This document shows positions 1-11,737 of a stretch of DNA of 64,000 nucleotides, in pieces. The stretch is from Manduca sexta (Eukaryota; Arthropoda; Insecta; Lepidoptera; Sphingidae). Both the position numbers and the translations under genes were made by a program. Numbering within the stretch: the stretch's first letter is position 1; every line of letters starts with the position of its first letter. The DNA lies in assembly GCF_014839805.1 (NCBI RefSeq), contig NC_051129.1, forward strand, positions 2,790,001 through 2,854,000, read 5' to 3'. The notes beneath the pieces are model-generated. The model was given only the letters and a program-made list of their open reading frames with translations. It made no database searches and was not told the origin of the DNA.

Positions 1-339
1 ATTTGGACTACGTTACGTGCCCAGATACTGTGAATATCTATTTATAATTCATTGTAAATCTAGTGATTGGAGAGTTCTGTAATCGTATTTTAGACTTTTA
101 ATGTATTCTATTTAGGTCTAGTTTAAATTACGCTAGCAATGTCGCTTTCTAGTTGTGTCAGCTGTTATAATCTGACATTTATCATTATATAGTTTGTAGC
201 ACATAGAAGTAGTAGCAAATCTGGCAAGGTAACGAGTTAATAGAGGTCTTATTAAAATGTAGAGCTGTCATGCTTAGGAAGATTTGAAAATGGTCTGTGA
301 AGAGTAGATACTGACATTTTGTTGCCGAGTTTTCGTTGT
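1..339. other. No recognised feature
   Basis: AT-rich sequence without a credible reading frame or recognisable repeat. Confidence 0.5.
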
Positions 340-577
340 AAAATATTGAAATGAAAATATTTTCTGATTTTATCATACCGTCAACAGCTAAAATAAAAAA
401 ATTCTATAATTGTTAAATGAAGGTAGATATTGTAACTTTGACTTTGCGGATGACCAACACCTCAGTTGGCTCCGTTACCACAAAGGCTGCAAAGTCTTTA
501 AAACTTCCGGAGAAAATTATTATAAAAATCGCGATAAAACCTCAAAAATATTTTAATTTCACTGTCTAACATTCGTC
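340..577 (+). repeat. Rep-4 element, near full length
   Basis: The core reads GGATGACCAACACCTCAGTT ... AAGGCTGCAAAGTCT ... GGAGAAAATT. The two ends are inverted copies: 340-376 (ATTGAAATGAAAATATTTTC) matches the reverse complement of 530-570 (ATTTTAATTTCACTGTCTAAC). The element is short and non-coding, so it would be non-autonomous. Its class is unknown to me. Related copies are at about 15.8, 16.2, 24.9, 27.2, 28.0 and 54.5 kb. Confidence 0.6.
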
Positions 578-1650
578 TATTTTAAAACGATTTAGTTACT
601 ATAACAAAAATATTTCAAAAACGTATGATACATTTACATAATTTAAATTAATTATTGATCTAAATATGTAAGAAAATCAAAATATTAAAAAAAATATCAT
701 TCGCATCATTTGTATAAAAAACTGTTCATTCAACTTTCCAAGTAAACGGAATAAATGAAATCGAAACTCAACGGAACCTTGAACGAATTTAAAGCTCATT
801 CAAATAACGAACTTGTTTCGTAAAAAGAGAGTTGAAAATTCAACATGATTTACGCATGAAACAATAGGGCCAGGAATGCTGATAGTCGGAATCGATTACT
901 GACGCAATATATCGTTGCAATCGATTAATCGATGTGGGTGAGTACGTGTAAAGTACATAATGGCGGCTGCGTAACAGTTACGTGATATTTTTTATCGCTC
1001 AATCTGCAAATTACATTGTAATTTGTAGATAATTTTGTTTTACTCACCTTATGGTTTCCTTGTTAGTATTAACATGTAATGAGCTATTACTTTGTAGTTT
1101 CTTTCTATGTGAACCAGTAAGAACTATAGAATAACTAACTACAACTATTTGGTATTGCGTTCTTTGTGGTTAGTGTGATTGTGACAAGTTCGGAATTCCC
1201 CTTACTATTCCTAGGATTATGATTACTTTTTCAGTTTTTAACGACGGATAACATCTATCAATAAACGGCAATTAAATAGCGAAATGTATGGTTACGGTTT
1301 CTCTAAGCCTCCACGTTAAAATACTAAATCCCGTATTATTTTATAACCAATTATATATCTTGTCCATCAGAATAATTATTCACATCAAACGATTATAACA
1401 ATCACTTAATCGATTTAACAGATTTAAATTGTAACAATTAAATAATAAATTCGTGGGAGCACTGGCAGGTAATAAAAAGGAATTTGGAAAGAAATAAGTA
1501 TTGTTAGTAATAAATAAATGCCGTGAGCCGTGCGCAAATCAATTAGATCGATTGCAGCAATCGATTCAATTACATTGTAGGGTAGAGATACCTATATTCG
1601 ATAGTAATTTAATGACAACTATTAATTTGACAGGGTAAAATGGCGCATAT
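578..1650. other. No recognised feature
   Basis: AT-rich DNA with many stops in all frames. A slightly richer patch at 885-1000 includes repeated ATCGATT-type words (ATCGATTACT, ATCGATTAATCGAT), but no gene is supported. Confidence 0.45.
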
Positions 1651-1704
1651 TGGAGGAGGCCTATGTCCAGCACTGGACAAAGATATAGGCTGATGTTGAT
1701 GATT
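1651..1704 (+). repeat. Short dispersed tail (GGAGGAGGCCTATGTCCAGC type)
   Basis: GGAGGAGGCCTATGTCCAGC followed by AGGCTGATGTTGATGAT is a tail often seen in lepidopteran DNA. A second fragment is at 50668-50712. Confidence 0.5.
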
Positions 1705-1844
1705 CTAATGACTAAATACTTGTTTTTGGTACATAACATTACTAGCATAGCGAATTATTTATTGAGTTATAAAATTTGACAAATAAATGGATACACATCT
1801 ATTAAAACATATAATTTGATGCCAATTTTATTAATAAATAATAA

Positions 1845-2185
1845 CATTATAATAACACCAGTCCTTAGTTATAATATACTGTACTGCTGGGCACGGACCT
1901 CCTCTACTACCGAGAGGGGATAAGCCTTACTCTACCACGCTGGCCTAGTGCCAAAAGGCAGACTTCAACTTTACTCGAAATTCATTTTATTAAGAATTCT
2001 GAGGTATTTAAATTGCCTCATGATGTTTTGATATGATAAAAACGCAGTCCTTGATAAGTGCATTTACCTTATGTCTCAATCGGAATTACCCAACGATTAA
2101 TGAGCATGCGCCGAGAATTGAACACAATACCCATTGTATCGGCGTCTGATCAGAAGTGATGGATTGGCGGACATGGGACTATGAG
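1845..2185 (+). repeat. Rep-1 element, diverged
   Basis: The core CTGCTGGGCACGGACCTCC ... ACCACGCTGGCCTAGTGCC is followed by the typical CCTCATGATGTTTT block. The downstream part (GGAATTACCCAACGATTAAT ... GGCGTCTGATCAG) may be a longer 3' portion of the same element. Probably the 3' end of a non-LTR retrotransposon; class not determined. Confidence 0.6.
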
Positions 2186-2973
2186 TGTTATTAATCATAT
2201 AAATTAATTTTGCGAATGGATGCTAGTTAAATAAATACGTCAAATAATTGCATGTATTATTGATATTTAGTGCCGGAAATAGGAACTTTTTGAATTAGAA
2301 TATTTGGACGATTACATCATTTTATTGTTTTCAATTAATAAGTAAATCTATTAACATAATTTTGTATTTCCTTCAGATAGTTTATAGAACAGCATTTTTT
2401 ATAATATGCATTGTTTAATTAATATCGTCTCTAAAATGACAATTGAAAACGATTATTTAGTATCCAATTCAAATTTCGATTAAGATTTTCAAAAAAAAAC
2501 TTTCGTTATTTTTTTTTTAATTTTAGTTAAGACTCGAGTCTATGTTATATTTTTCCTTAGCAAAGACAACTCGTCGTGCGTCCAACGTGACAGTTTTGCC
2601 TATTGGAATTACATGAACGGTACTAATGAGCCCATTATCTGATCTGCGGGATACTGCCAATGTCTATGGTATATTGCTTATGGGTTGTTTAGTTTATAAT
2701 AGGTTCAAAATGTTATATACTAGTATTTAAAATATAATTGTTGATGACTTGTCCTACTGCCATATTATGGTGATGGGGACGTATGCTTAACGTTATGGTA
2801 GATGCAATAATTGTTTCTGCCTAACTATTCGAAAATAAAGGCATGAGCTTGTACTTTCAAAATCTAAAAGATATAAATAAGTAGAAAAACTGTGTGGTGT
2901 TGGATTGCCTTAATTATCCTAAGAGATCTTACAAGTCAAGTTTCATGATGCCCATTAAACGTATTAACAGACA
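2186..2973. other. No recognised feature
   Basis: AT-rich unique-looking DNA with homopolymer A and T runs near 2490-2520. No frame over about 50 codons looks protein-like. Confidence 0.45.
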
Positions 2974-3203
2974 AACATCACGCGTTTACCCCCGAAATCT
3001 GAGGTAAAACCACGTCACCTACTTTTCGCCATGTATGTTCCGTCCCATGATGTGATACGAGCCTATTCACATATCAGGCACAAATTCCAGACGTCGGGTA
3101 ACTACGGAACAGTATCCAATATCACTATATCCGACCCAGGATTCTAATCCGGGACTTCTAATGGGCAATATCTACAATTACCCCATCGAGGTAGGCAATG
3201 CCC
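2974..3203 (-). mobile_element. SINE-A copy, decayed
   Basis: Read on the minus strand it has the tRNA-like head (a degraded GGATTAGAATCCTGGGTC B-box), then the body with TCACATCATGGGACGGAACAT, ending near CGCGTGATG at 2974. The left body edge is at about 2974 and the head lies near 3203. Confidence 0.65.
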
Positions 3204-5770
3204 TCTGAACAATTATTGCGCACTACTAACTATTTTTATTCACGACAGAAAGCTAACTTTTAAATACCTTTATATAAAATGCGTTAAGTTCTTAATACTC
3301 ATTACCAATACATCTGCATACTTAACTGTATATAAGTCGGGGTAAAGTCTTTTCCCATATAGTTTGTATAAATTTGTAATAAAACCTCTTTGGTTATACT
3401 ATTTGTATCTGGCTGGTGTTGATAAAATTAAAAAGGTTGCATTTCAAAAAAAGAAACAAGTTAGCAAAATATTGTTAAATACGCAAGACTAGGCAGTATG
3501 GTCGTAAGACTATAGCCATCCTCTAAGGACGAAGAAAAAAAAGCAAAATGTTATTTTCAAAAAATTTTCTTTCTGTTAACATGAGTGAAACTAATGAAGT
3601 AATTCGAGACATTTTATAATGTTATAATAAAAACTACTAGTCACATTTTTTTTTATCAGAAATCCCAAAATTTCTTAACAACGGGATCATAACACTTCCT
3701 TAAAATGGTAGAAAATCATCGAACAAAATGGCACATATATATTGTAAATGTAAACAAACATAGAAAAAGGAATCTTAATTTTCATATAAAACGCCAAGAA
3801 ACTTTTCTCCAACCTAATATAACACTTAGCGCATTGCAAACTTTGTATGCAAGATCTCTAAATTATTTACCTTAACGGTATTCAAACAATCGAGGGCCGG
3901 GTCAAGAAATAGCCCAGGAGCGGGCGATTGCTGGCATTTCGAGAATTCCGAAGGTTCAACGCGGTCTGTGTCAGCGAAGCCAGCGATAACTGTATTTTAC
4001 AATTGTTTAGTGCACTTTCTTAATTATATTAGAGAGCATTTGCACGGGGCTTGGAAGTATTTCTTATTTAATGAATTCATTGTGCTTAGATAGAGTTGAA
4101 TTGGTTTTTGTACAATTCCTATAGTTTTAGACTAGCTCATACAAATTTACGTTTTTAATATACGAATTAAATTTAAGGTTTAAATAGTTATGTAACTAGT
4201 AATAAAAATCATGTTATATATTTGGATACTTATTTTCAGAGAGACAAAATTTATTTGAGGAAAAAGCGTCATTATTAGGAATGTTATCTCCTAGTAGCTA
4301 AATAATATTATGGAATTTAATTGGAGTCAAATTAATGATTTTTTATCACCTTTGATTTTTATCTAGCCAATGCGAATCGTACGTCTGGAACGACGCGACC
4401 CTGGAGAAAGAACAATGGTCAAATAAATATAAATTATATTTTTTGGACGTCTTACCATCAGGTGCAATGATGCTATTTTGCTATCTATTTAATTTCAATA
4501 TATTAATTCGATTTTAACACATGATATCGACACTAAATAAATATTCTGTGTATATGCAAACATGTCCCTTGTACCAAATAGTGCAAAATATTTTAAACGT
4601 GCTATTGTTTAAGTATTGTTTCGGTCAATGACGCCGAATGCGTTCAGAGTTCGGACACATTTCGCATATCTACGTGATTTGTTATTTCAATATCCAAAAA
4701 TCATTTCATGACTAACACGTCGATGTATTGTTTGTGAATTTATTCGTCATAAAATTTATGTTCCTTCGAAATGTTTACACGTTTTTAATGTCTGTTTTTT
4801 ATGAGATTTTGTACTACAGGTTTACGTTGCTTTGGCATTTATTTTTATTAAACAAACTTTTTGCTTCAAAACATATTTGTTTATGTTATAAATTTACAAA
4901 TTTAAATTATTGGTCATTAGCAAACAATGTTTTATATAAATTAGATAAATATCGAAGCAAAAAAGGTAGTACCTAATTAATTACAATATATTCATCTCTC
5001 CATTTAAACTGCACAATGCCGCCATTTTCTGTGACATCACAAGATGGCCGCCAGTTAATCCATTTCTGCAGGCATTGCCAATAAATCCTAATCGCATACA
5101 ATTTGCATGCCAACAAAGAACAATTTATACGGCGAGCTGGTCATAAACCAAATATAGTCATTCATATTTGAATACAGTGAAAATTACCGTAAAACCCAAA
5201 CATGGCGGATGGCTAATTAATTCTGTTATAAGTTCCCACGATTTTATAAGACATAGAATTTATTCTAAAACATTTTCTAAACGTGACATTAGAGATAAGG
5301 CGGGGGATATGCGGGTGAGATGGAACAGTCACGTTTATGGCTATCGGAGTTTGTACTGTCTGGATATTACTGGAATGTAGTGTCGTTCGAAAGTAATGGC
5401 GGGAAGTCGCTGGCTCGGATGGAGATAAGCGAAGATGACGTAGCAGGAAGAATGGTTTTCTATAAACGGTTTTATATTTTATATCGAAAATGTGTTAATT
5501 GTGGCTATGTTTTTAGGGGAAATATTTTTGTTAAATTTATCACAACAAAATAATATTAATAGAAAAATGGTGATTTTTATCAGTTATATACTTAAAAAAA
5601 CTAGAACGCTTTCTAAACTCTTTTAAAATATATACTTATCTAAACTTCCATTGCCACATACGGTAATTCGATTATCATGCCAAAATAATAAAGACGTTCC
5701 AAAGTTGTTAAAAGAAAAACAAAATACTACAGTTTTTTATTCCTAGCTCCCAGTTTTTTCCTTTATTTTT
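3204..5770. other. Unique AT-rich stretch, no gene
   Basis: Frames of 70-82 codons here (for example 4728-4976, Phe/Leu-rich) reflect base composition rather than coding. A small Rep-2-like tail fragment (CTTACCATCAGGTGCAATG) sits at 4451-4473. Everything else is unassigned. Confidence 0.45.
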
Positions 5771-5888
5771 ATATGGACACAGAAAAATGACTTCACTGCA
5801 TCTGATAAGTAGAGTGGAGTCCAATAGAATGTCGACTGACGAGAGATGATTACCTTACATCAGTTGATACAATTATGCCGGCCTGAAC
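5771..5888 (-). repeat. Rep-2 fragment
   Basis: AGTCCAATAGAATGTCGACT and AATTATGCCGGCCTG identify the 3' half of Rep-2 on the minus strand. The poly-T-like left edge near 5760 is where its A-rich tail would be. Confidence 0.65.
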
Positions 5889-6240
5889 TTAATTAACAAA
5901 GGATAGGAGATTAAATTTCGATACAGATCTTCAAAATCCAAAATACTCGTTAGAAATTAATTGCTAGTACATTAAAACATAGTTAGGAGTTTAGGATAGT
6001 CATGCGTAGAGAGCCAATCAAAAATCCATCACTACTAAAATTAGATCTCATGACTTCACACCAGGTTATTATCAAGGAGATTAGGTTAGTGTTCCAGATG
6101 AAGCTATGATTCCTATTTCTGAGATATTTAAATACGCCTAACGAAGATTACAGTATTTGAAAATGTCTGCATTTTTTGCAGATGTATAGAAAACTTTTTG
6201 GGTAATACGTAAATTATTTAATATTTAGAATCTGATGTTT
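5889..6240. other. No recognised feature
   Basis: No repeat or gene recognised. Confidence 0.4.
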
Positions 6241-6416
6241 CGGTCGGGCGAAGTGGTTTTTGGTTTTTCTGGTCAGTGTCAGCCAGGAGTCTGGAATTTC
6301 TTCCCCATATGGCGATAGTTTCGCCCTTTATCACATTATGTGACAGAACATAGGTGAAAAGTAGGTGTTCTAATTGCATATCTGCCTGCCCTTTCGGAGA
6401 TAAAGGCGTGATATGT
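6241..6416 (+). mobile_element. SINE-A body, 5' truncated
   Basis: It begins at the head-body junction (GGTCGGGCGAAGTG) and runs through ATATGGCGATAG to GGAGATAAAGGCGTGATATG. The tRNA head is missing. Confidence 0.65.
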
Positions 6417-6910
6417 ATATGTTTTGTTTTTTTAATCAAATATCAGAAAGTAAAAATGTAAATAAAATTTAAATAGTAGTGTACGATTGATAGCTATTAA
6501 TGCTCGCTACGCAATCAAAGCAAATAATTATTAATTACCTTTATTTCCAAGTGGATAAACCCGTGTCCACCCTATCATTTCATTACCCGTCACACAAGAG
6601 GTAATTAAATTAAAAAAAAAAAATAGTCTTTATAGCATCGCTCGCGCTACAACATAAGCCTTAATCACCAACAACAAATATGTTTGGAATACATTAATCC
6701 GGTGTATTATTATGCAGTGATAACGTTATTACTCTTACTGACGTGTGATGGAAAGGAATGATGTCATTATTGTACTGTCATGGCGCTAATAATAGCGAGC
6801 ATTTTGTTATTTATAACTTCATTTTTATCATTTTTATTTAATGATCGGGTACGCCTGAACTTTAGCGCCGCGCTCACATTGGCAACAATATTTACTTAGA
6901 ATTATACAGT
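6417..6910. other. No recognised feature
   Basis: AT-rich DNA with no supported content. Confidence 0.4.
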
Positions 6911-7202
6911 ACTAGCTTTTGCTCGTGGCTTCGCCCGCGTGAAGGTGTTTTCCGGGATAAAAGTCCCGCTTGTGTATTATAAAAAAAAGTATCCGATTTA
7001 ATTATGTTTATGGCTCACTATTTTTGTCATAGTGGTTTCCACATAAAAGGTAGATTTATGCTGTCGCGAATTTTTATTTAGGGCTATGAAGTTCGTCATG
7101 GAGATAGTTCGTAGACTCTGAATAAGGCCACTTTTATTTGAAAATATGTTTGGACTTTTAATCCCAGAAGAACTCCATCACGTGGGCGAAGTAAGCAAAA
7201 TC
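6911..7202. repeat. Rep-3 tail-to-tail inverted pair
   Basis: A plus-strand head (ACTAGCTTTTGCTCGTGGC, 6911-6990) is followed at 7095-7202 by the reverse complement of the same family (GGAGATAGTTCG ... TAATCCCAGAAGAAC ... GGGCGAAG). The two copies face tail to tail. Similar pairs are at 18.2-18.6 and 37.6-37.8 kb. Confidence 0.55.
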
Positions 7203-8450
7203 AGTTTATAATAAAATAAAACAGTTTTTATTTTTATGACTAAACGTTTGTTAGCCTGGCAGGGGCCGATTTATACAAACATATCAGACTTTTGGATGAG
7301 AGCTTTAGGCGCTCGCAACCCTTGAAAATTAAGCGACCATGCTGAGAGCAATCTAATAATGGATAACAAAACTCAGCCAACAGTCACTGGGAGACGTTGA
7401 AGCATCATTATGAAAACAATAGTATGTCGCCGCAGCACCTCGTTATTCGTTGAATTGGTGAATTTCCGGAGCGATACTGGCGCCTCGATTACATCGAGGA
7501 AGTATTAGAAAAGGAGGGAGGTTGACTGCTGTAGAAGTCTTGTATGATTCTTGTAGAAGTCTTCAGCAGTCTTGTTTCGACGCTCGAACCTAGCACATTA
7601 TGTATTCCGCTAGTGTTACTATGCAGTAAATTGTTAGTGAAGTAAAGAAGTCTTTCAATAATTGAGTAACTGTCGGAATAAATAAATATAGACCGGTGAT
7701 ACTTTACCAGTCATGTAAAAAAATAACAAAGTAAATAGTTTCACTCCGACAAGTATTATTGATATTAATAATAATCTCAAAACACTAACATTAAGAATGG
7801 TTGTCCTAATAAAATAAAAAATGCAATTGTTAGCTTGCTCTTAAATTTGAATTATGAAGAAACGAATTATTGTTATGTAACGTCATAAATAAATTATAAG
7901 ATAGTATTTTGCTACCTTTATACCTTATTATGTTTTAAAGTTCTTACCTCACTCAATTTTGTTATTTATTTAATTTTATGTATTGTTAGTACTTACCTAG
8001 CAAACAAGTTATGGTAAACCTAATTATGTTTTATATTTAAATTGTTTCTGGTATCCCAAGGTACAGGCCTAGTTTGGGTACCCCTGGCAAATATGTTATT
8101 TTTTTGTTTTTCATAATAATCTTGTAATTTGTAACCATTGAAATTGTAAACAAATTCGGTTATTTACAATAAAAAAATATTATTATTTTATTGAATGTAA
8201 CTATATAATTAATAACCAATAAATTGCATCTAAAATGTCCACTGGTCTAAGCTTACTGTATGTCCATAAATCCCCCGCCTACTCAACATAGCCCACATCT
8301 GACCGCGCCCTTATCCAGTGCTGGTAATGATCTGCAGTTAATATTGCGCAACGAAGGGCGTTCGGCCTGTAATCATTCTACTCATGTATTAGGAAATTGT
8401 GAGTCATCGGTAGAACGAAGCAGGTAAGAAAGTATTTGGTATTATTCAAT
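7203..8450. other. Unassigned, part resembles an old element tail
   Basis: 7310-7620 is less AT-rich (GCGATACTGGCGCCTCG ... TTTCGACGCTCGAACC) but has no usable frame. 7900-8210 is AT-rich, ends with repeated A runs (ACAATAAAAAAATATTATT), and resembles a retroposon 3' tail. No gene is supported. Confidence 0.35.
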
Positions 8451-8690
8451 ACTAGTTGACCCGACAGACGTTGTCCCGTCTTATAATAATTGTCAGTTAT
8501 ATAAAATTAATATTTTTGTTAAATTTTCTAATTGTCGGCGCGATTTTTTGAATTTTTTCTTTCATAAGAACCTTGTGCTGACAATAACAAAGATAACAAA
8601 AAAAAAATTAGTGAAATCGGTCCAGCCGTTCAGGTGTGATGGCGTGACCAAGGGAAATAGGGTTTCATCTTTATATATAAATATAGATTA
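8451..8690 (-). mobile_element. Rep-7, Helitron-like non-autonomous element
   Basis: On the minus strand it starts ATATATAAAGATGAAACCC, passes AACGGCTGGACCGATTTCAC and ends GTCGGGTCAACTAGT. It matches the plus-strand copy at 52950-53224 over nearly its full length. Ending CTAG before a T is what Helitrons do, but no Rep/helicase is present and the class is inferred. Confidence 0.55.
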
Positions 8691-9120
8691 TTAAATTATC
8701 GAAAAGGCGTTGCATTTAATTATTGAAGTGAAACTTCTTTAAGTACAAGATATTTGAAAAAGTAACAGCGTTCAACCAGCCAGCATCCTACATTTTGAAT
8801 TCTTTTATTCTTATTTTAGTATACGTTTAATATGTTTGCGCCTGCGTATTAAGGTCTAGTATTTTTATATGCGCAAAGTTACTGATGCAGATTTATGCAT
8901 GTAGTATGCAATAAATCTGTGAAGTTTTTATTTTTTCCCGTGACATTTGTAATGGAGGATTATAGGGGTGACATGTTGAAACGAAATTCCTAGTATTTTA
9001 TTTTGTCTGGATAAGAACATGTGAGGTGATTTAATACCTTTTAAATTCAATTTTTATATCTTTTTTAACGAATGAATGATCTTTAGTCATTATTATTTTG
9101 ACTAAACTATACACAATCTA
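8691..9120. other. No recognised feature
   Basis: AT-rich with no supported content. Confidence 0.4.
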
Positions 9121-9320
9121 TACATATTATAAAACAAAGTCCCCTTTTTGTCTGTTTGTATGTTATCAATTTTCTCAAAATGTATTGAACGGATTTTTAT
9201 AAAATTTGATATGGAGATAGTTTAAGACCCTGAGAATGTTAAAAGCTTACTATCCCGGAAAAATATATAGTGGGTTATCCCGGAAAATTTCTTCACGCAG
9301 GCGAAGCCGCTAGCTAGTAT
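9121..9320 (-). repeat. Rep-3 copy
   Basis: It runs from the tail (ACATATTATAAAACAAAGTC) through AACGGATTTTTATAAAATTT to the head CACGCAGGCGAAGCCGC and CTAGCTAGT. It is a complete-looking copy of about 200 bp. Confidence 0.65.
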
Positions 9321-10385
9321 CAGACAAATAATCTCTAAACATGTGTGACGTAATACGTCAAAAGGGTCTTAACATATCCACACTAACGACTAACTGTTGT
9401 TTCCATCCAGAATCGCCCTTCTAAATCGTTTGCGGACAGTAATAGACCCTAATGTAGGTTTACGATAACTATGCGCCGGCGCAGATCCGATGCCAACTAA
9501 TTTATAGTGTATTTATGGCGTTACATGCGACTGACATGCGGGATTGTTAGCACCGAATAATTGCCTGTGAAGTGGGGAGGTTGGGGATTTAGGACGTTTG
9601 CGATAAACGATTTAGTTGAAGGCCTAAAGAAAACAGATAGTAAGTCAATGGTTTTTGTGGAATATGAATTTGGGCGGAATATCAACTGATAAAGGCGTAC
9701 GTATAATTATATATACATTGGAGCATTAAAATTCGGTGTTTTGCTCGAATTACTATAATAATATAATAATTATAAATTACAATAAAATGCGCTTACGACA
9801 GGGTAAGAGAGAGAGAGAGAGAGAGTGACAGTTCGCTCGGTGTTGCCAGACGAGAACTTAAAGGTTATGTTTTCCTGACGTGAAACTAGATTGTGAAGTT
9901 AGTCAGTTGTTTGCATCTGAATAAATTAATTTTGGCATATTTCTCCGAACGTCGAGTAACAACATTATATTTCGATACAAAGCACACTAGCTGCTTTATC
10001 ATATAAAAAAAAAAATAACTAAAATACTTTACATTCATTAACACACATAATTATTTAACACTTCACATTTTTTTTCTATCAATGGTCAGTTATTCAGGTG
10101 TCGCTATACCCCCAATCTCCTCTTCGTAAACGGACCTTTCTAAACGGTGTACACCAAGGCGTGGATAGGATCAGAACACAGATCCGCTATCAATGTATGT
10201 ACATCGATCCCAATTAAAATCCGACACACGTGTCTAATGGACCGCCACCCGGATCGTGAACGGTAAAACCGTGGTTTTACGGTAATTATTAGCAAATAGG
10301 AAACTGCCCTTATTAACAGTTAAGTCAGAAGAGATTTGGAGATAATTCAAATGTTCAGTGCATGTGGAGCGCGTACTTTGTCTTT
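9321..10385. other. No gene; contains a (GA)n microsatellite
   Basis: The only structured pieces are (GA)n at 9807-9825 and a perfect 8-bp stem with a 2-nt loop at 10263-10280 (GTAAAACC/GGTTTTAC). The rest is unassigned. Confidence 0.45.
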
Positions 10386-10436
10386 ACTAGTATATAAAGC
10401 TGAAGAGTTTGTTTGTTTTAAATCTAATCTCAGGAT
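10386..10436 (-). repeat. Rep-6 tail fragment
   Basis: TATAAAGCTGAAGAGTTTGT followed by a TTTG run is the reverse complement of the tail that closes the satellite at 14.3 kb and the single copy at 42.8 kb. Confidence 0.6.
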
Positions 10437-10874
10437 TTCAGGACTGTTTTTTATTATTTTATAATTAAAAATTACTCCTAAGAGCTATAGGCAATTTTTT
10501 TTCATATATAACAATTGTTTAATTTTTGCTTTCATTTTTTCGCACCTTTAACTCATGCACTGAGTTCATTCATTAACTATATTGCTAGCAACGAAGTAAG
10601 AAGGGCGAATGTTTGTGACTGTACTTGGTGACGCGGTGTTTCGACATTGGAGTGTTTCCCCGCTGTCACAATTTTAACTGTTTCTGTTAAATTTATTTTC
10701 CTGATGGTTTCTACCTCTTACATACAAACACTTTAATTTTGTCGAAGTTCGTCATGTTTGTATAGTCAGCCACAAAAGTGACTGATCAAATATAAAATTT
10801 TAAATCGGATTTAAACTTTTGTCGCCAGTAATCGATTTTTTTCTCTAAAATAAACTTCAAACTTTATGTTAGAT
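10437..10874. other. No recognised feature
   Basis: No repeat or gene recognised. Confidence 0.4.
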
Positions 10875-10945
10875 AAAGAAAATATATAGCGGAACTTTAA
10901 TCCGTGAAAACTCTCACGCAAGCGAAGCCGCGAGCAAAAGCAAAT
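10875..10945 (-). repeat. Rep-3 head fragment
   Basis: CTCACGCAAGCGAAGCCGCG followed by AGCAAAAGC is the family's 5' end on the minus strand. Confidence 0.55.
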
Positions 10946-11400
10946 TATTTTATAAATGAACCAACGAGATGACCCAAACACCCAAAGACATGCATTCCTA
11001 TTATAGTACATTTCTGTTACAGTATTACGTATTTCTCCCGCAACTTTTCATCCGCGAATTCCATTAATTATAGACAAAGCGTTCATCGACCTCGGGAAGG
11101 GCGCACCTGTGCTAAACAGAGCGGATCGCAGTTACAAAGATAACGGCTTCGTGTGATAAACTGCCCCGGGTGCAAGCCCTCGGCCGGCTTGCGTTGGATA
11201 TTGTATGATTTAAAGCCGGACTTATTTCGGTATATATATCGTCTGCTTATGGGTAAAATGTAATAAGTGTAGTGTCAATTCGAGTAAAAAAGTTTTTAAA
11301 TTTTAAGTTGTAATTTAATGTATTTCAAACCCATTAATTAAAACACTGTTAGAGCAAAAAGTAGGGCTAACTATCCTTTTGAAATTTACTTATATATAAT
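10946..11400. other. Unassigned; GC-richer block inside
   Basis: 11090-11210 is clearly more GC-rich than its surroundings (GACCTCGGGAAGGGCGCACC, TGCCCCGGGTGCAAGCC) and matches none of the repeats seen here. It could be unique conserved DNA, but no coding signal is visible. Confidence 0.35.
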
Positions 11401-11610
11401 ACTAGCTTTTGCCCGCGGCTCCGCCCGCGTTATAAAGTTTTTCAGGCTAAAGTTTTCCGTTATAAAAGTAGTAGTTTCCCGGGAGCCTATATTCTTCTCA
11501 GGGTCTCAAACTGTCTCCATACCAAATTTCATCTTAATACGTTGAGTAGTTTTTGAGTTTAACACGTTCAGGCAGACAGATGCAGCGGGGGACTTTGTTT
11601 TATAATATAT
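11401..11610 (+). repeat. Rep-3 copy next to the satellite
   Basis: ACTAGCTTTTGCCCGCGGCT opens the copy, and CAAATTTCATCTTAATACG and the CAGGCAGACAGA tail close it. It directly precedes the Rep-6 element that holds the satellite. Confidence 0.65.
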
Positions 11611-11737
11611 TTTTTCGAAGTTTTTAAGAGGAACACTCCCGTGATACATCATTGTTGCATAACTTTAACTGTTTACGCAGCGCACGCAACGGAAGCTCTC
11701 AAAACTAATAATTTTTCCCCGTTTTTGCAACATTTTT
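11611..11737 (+). repeat. Rep-6 left part, flanking the satellite
   Basis: GTTTACGCAGCGCACGCAAC ... GGAAGCTCTCAAAA ... CCCCGTTTTTGCAAC leads straight into the first satellite unit. Together with the tail at 14324-14388 it frames the array as an internal expansion of one dispersed element. Confidence 0.55.

Noticed and set aside
9807..9825. GAGA-factor regulatory element
   Set aside because: A plain (GA)n microsatellite with no nearby gene. Regulatory use cannot be supported.
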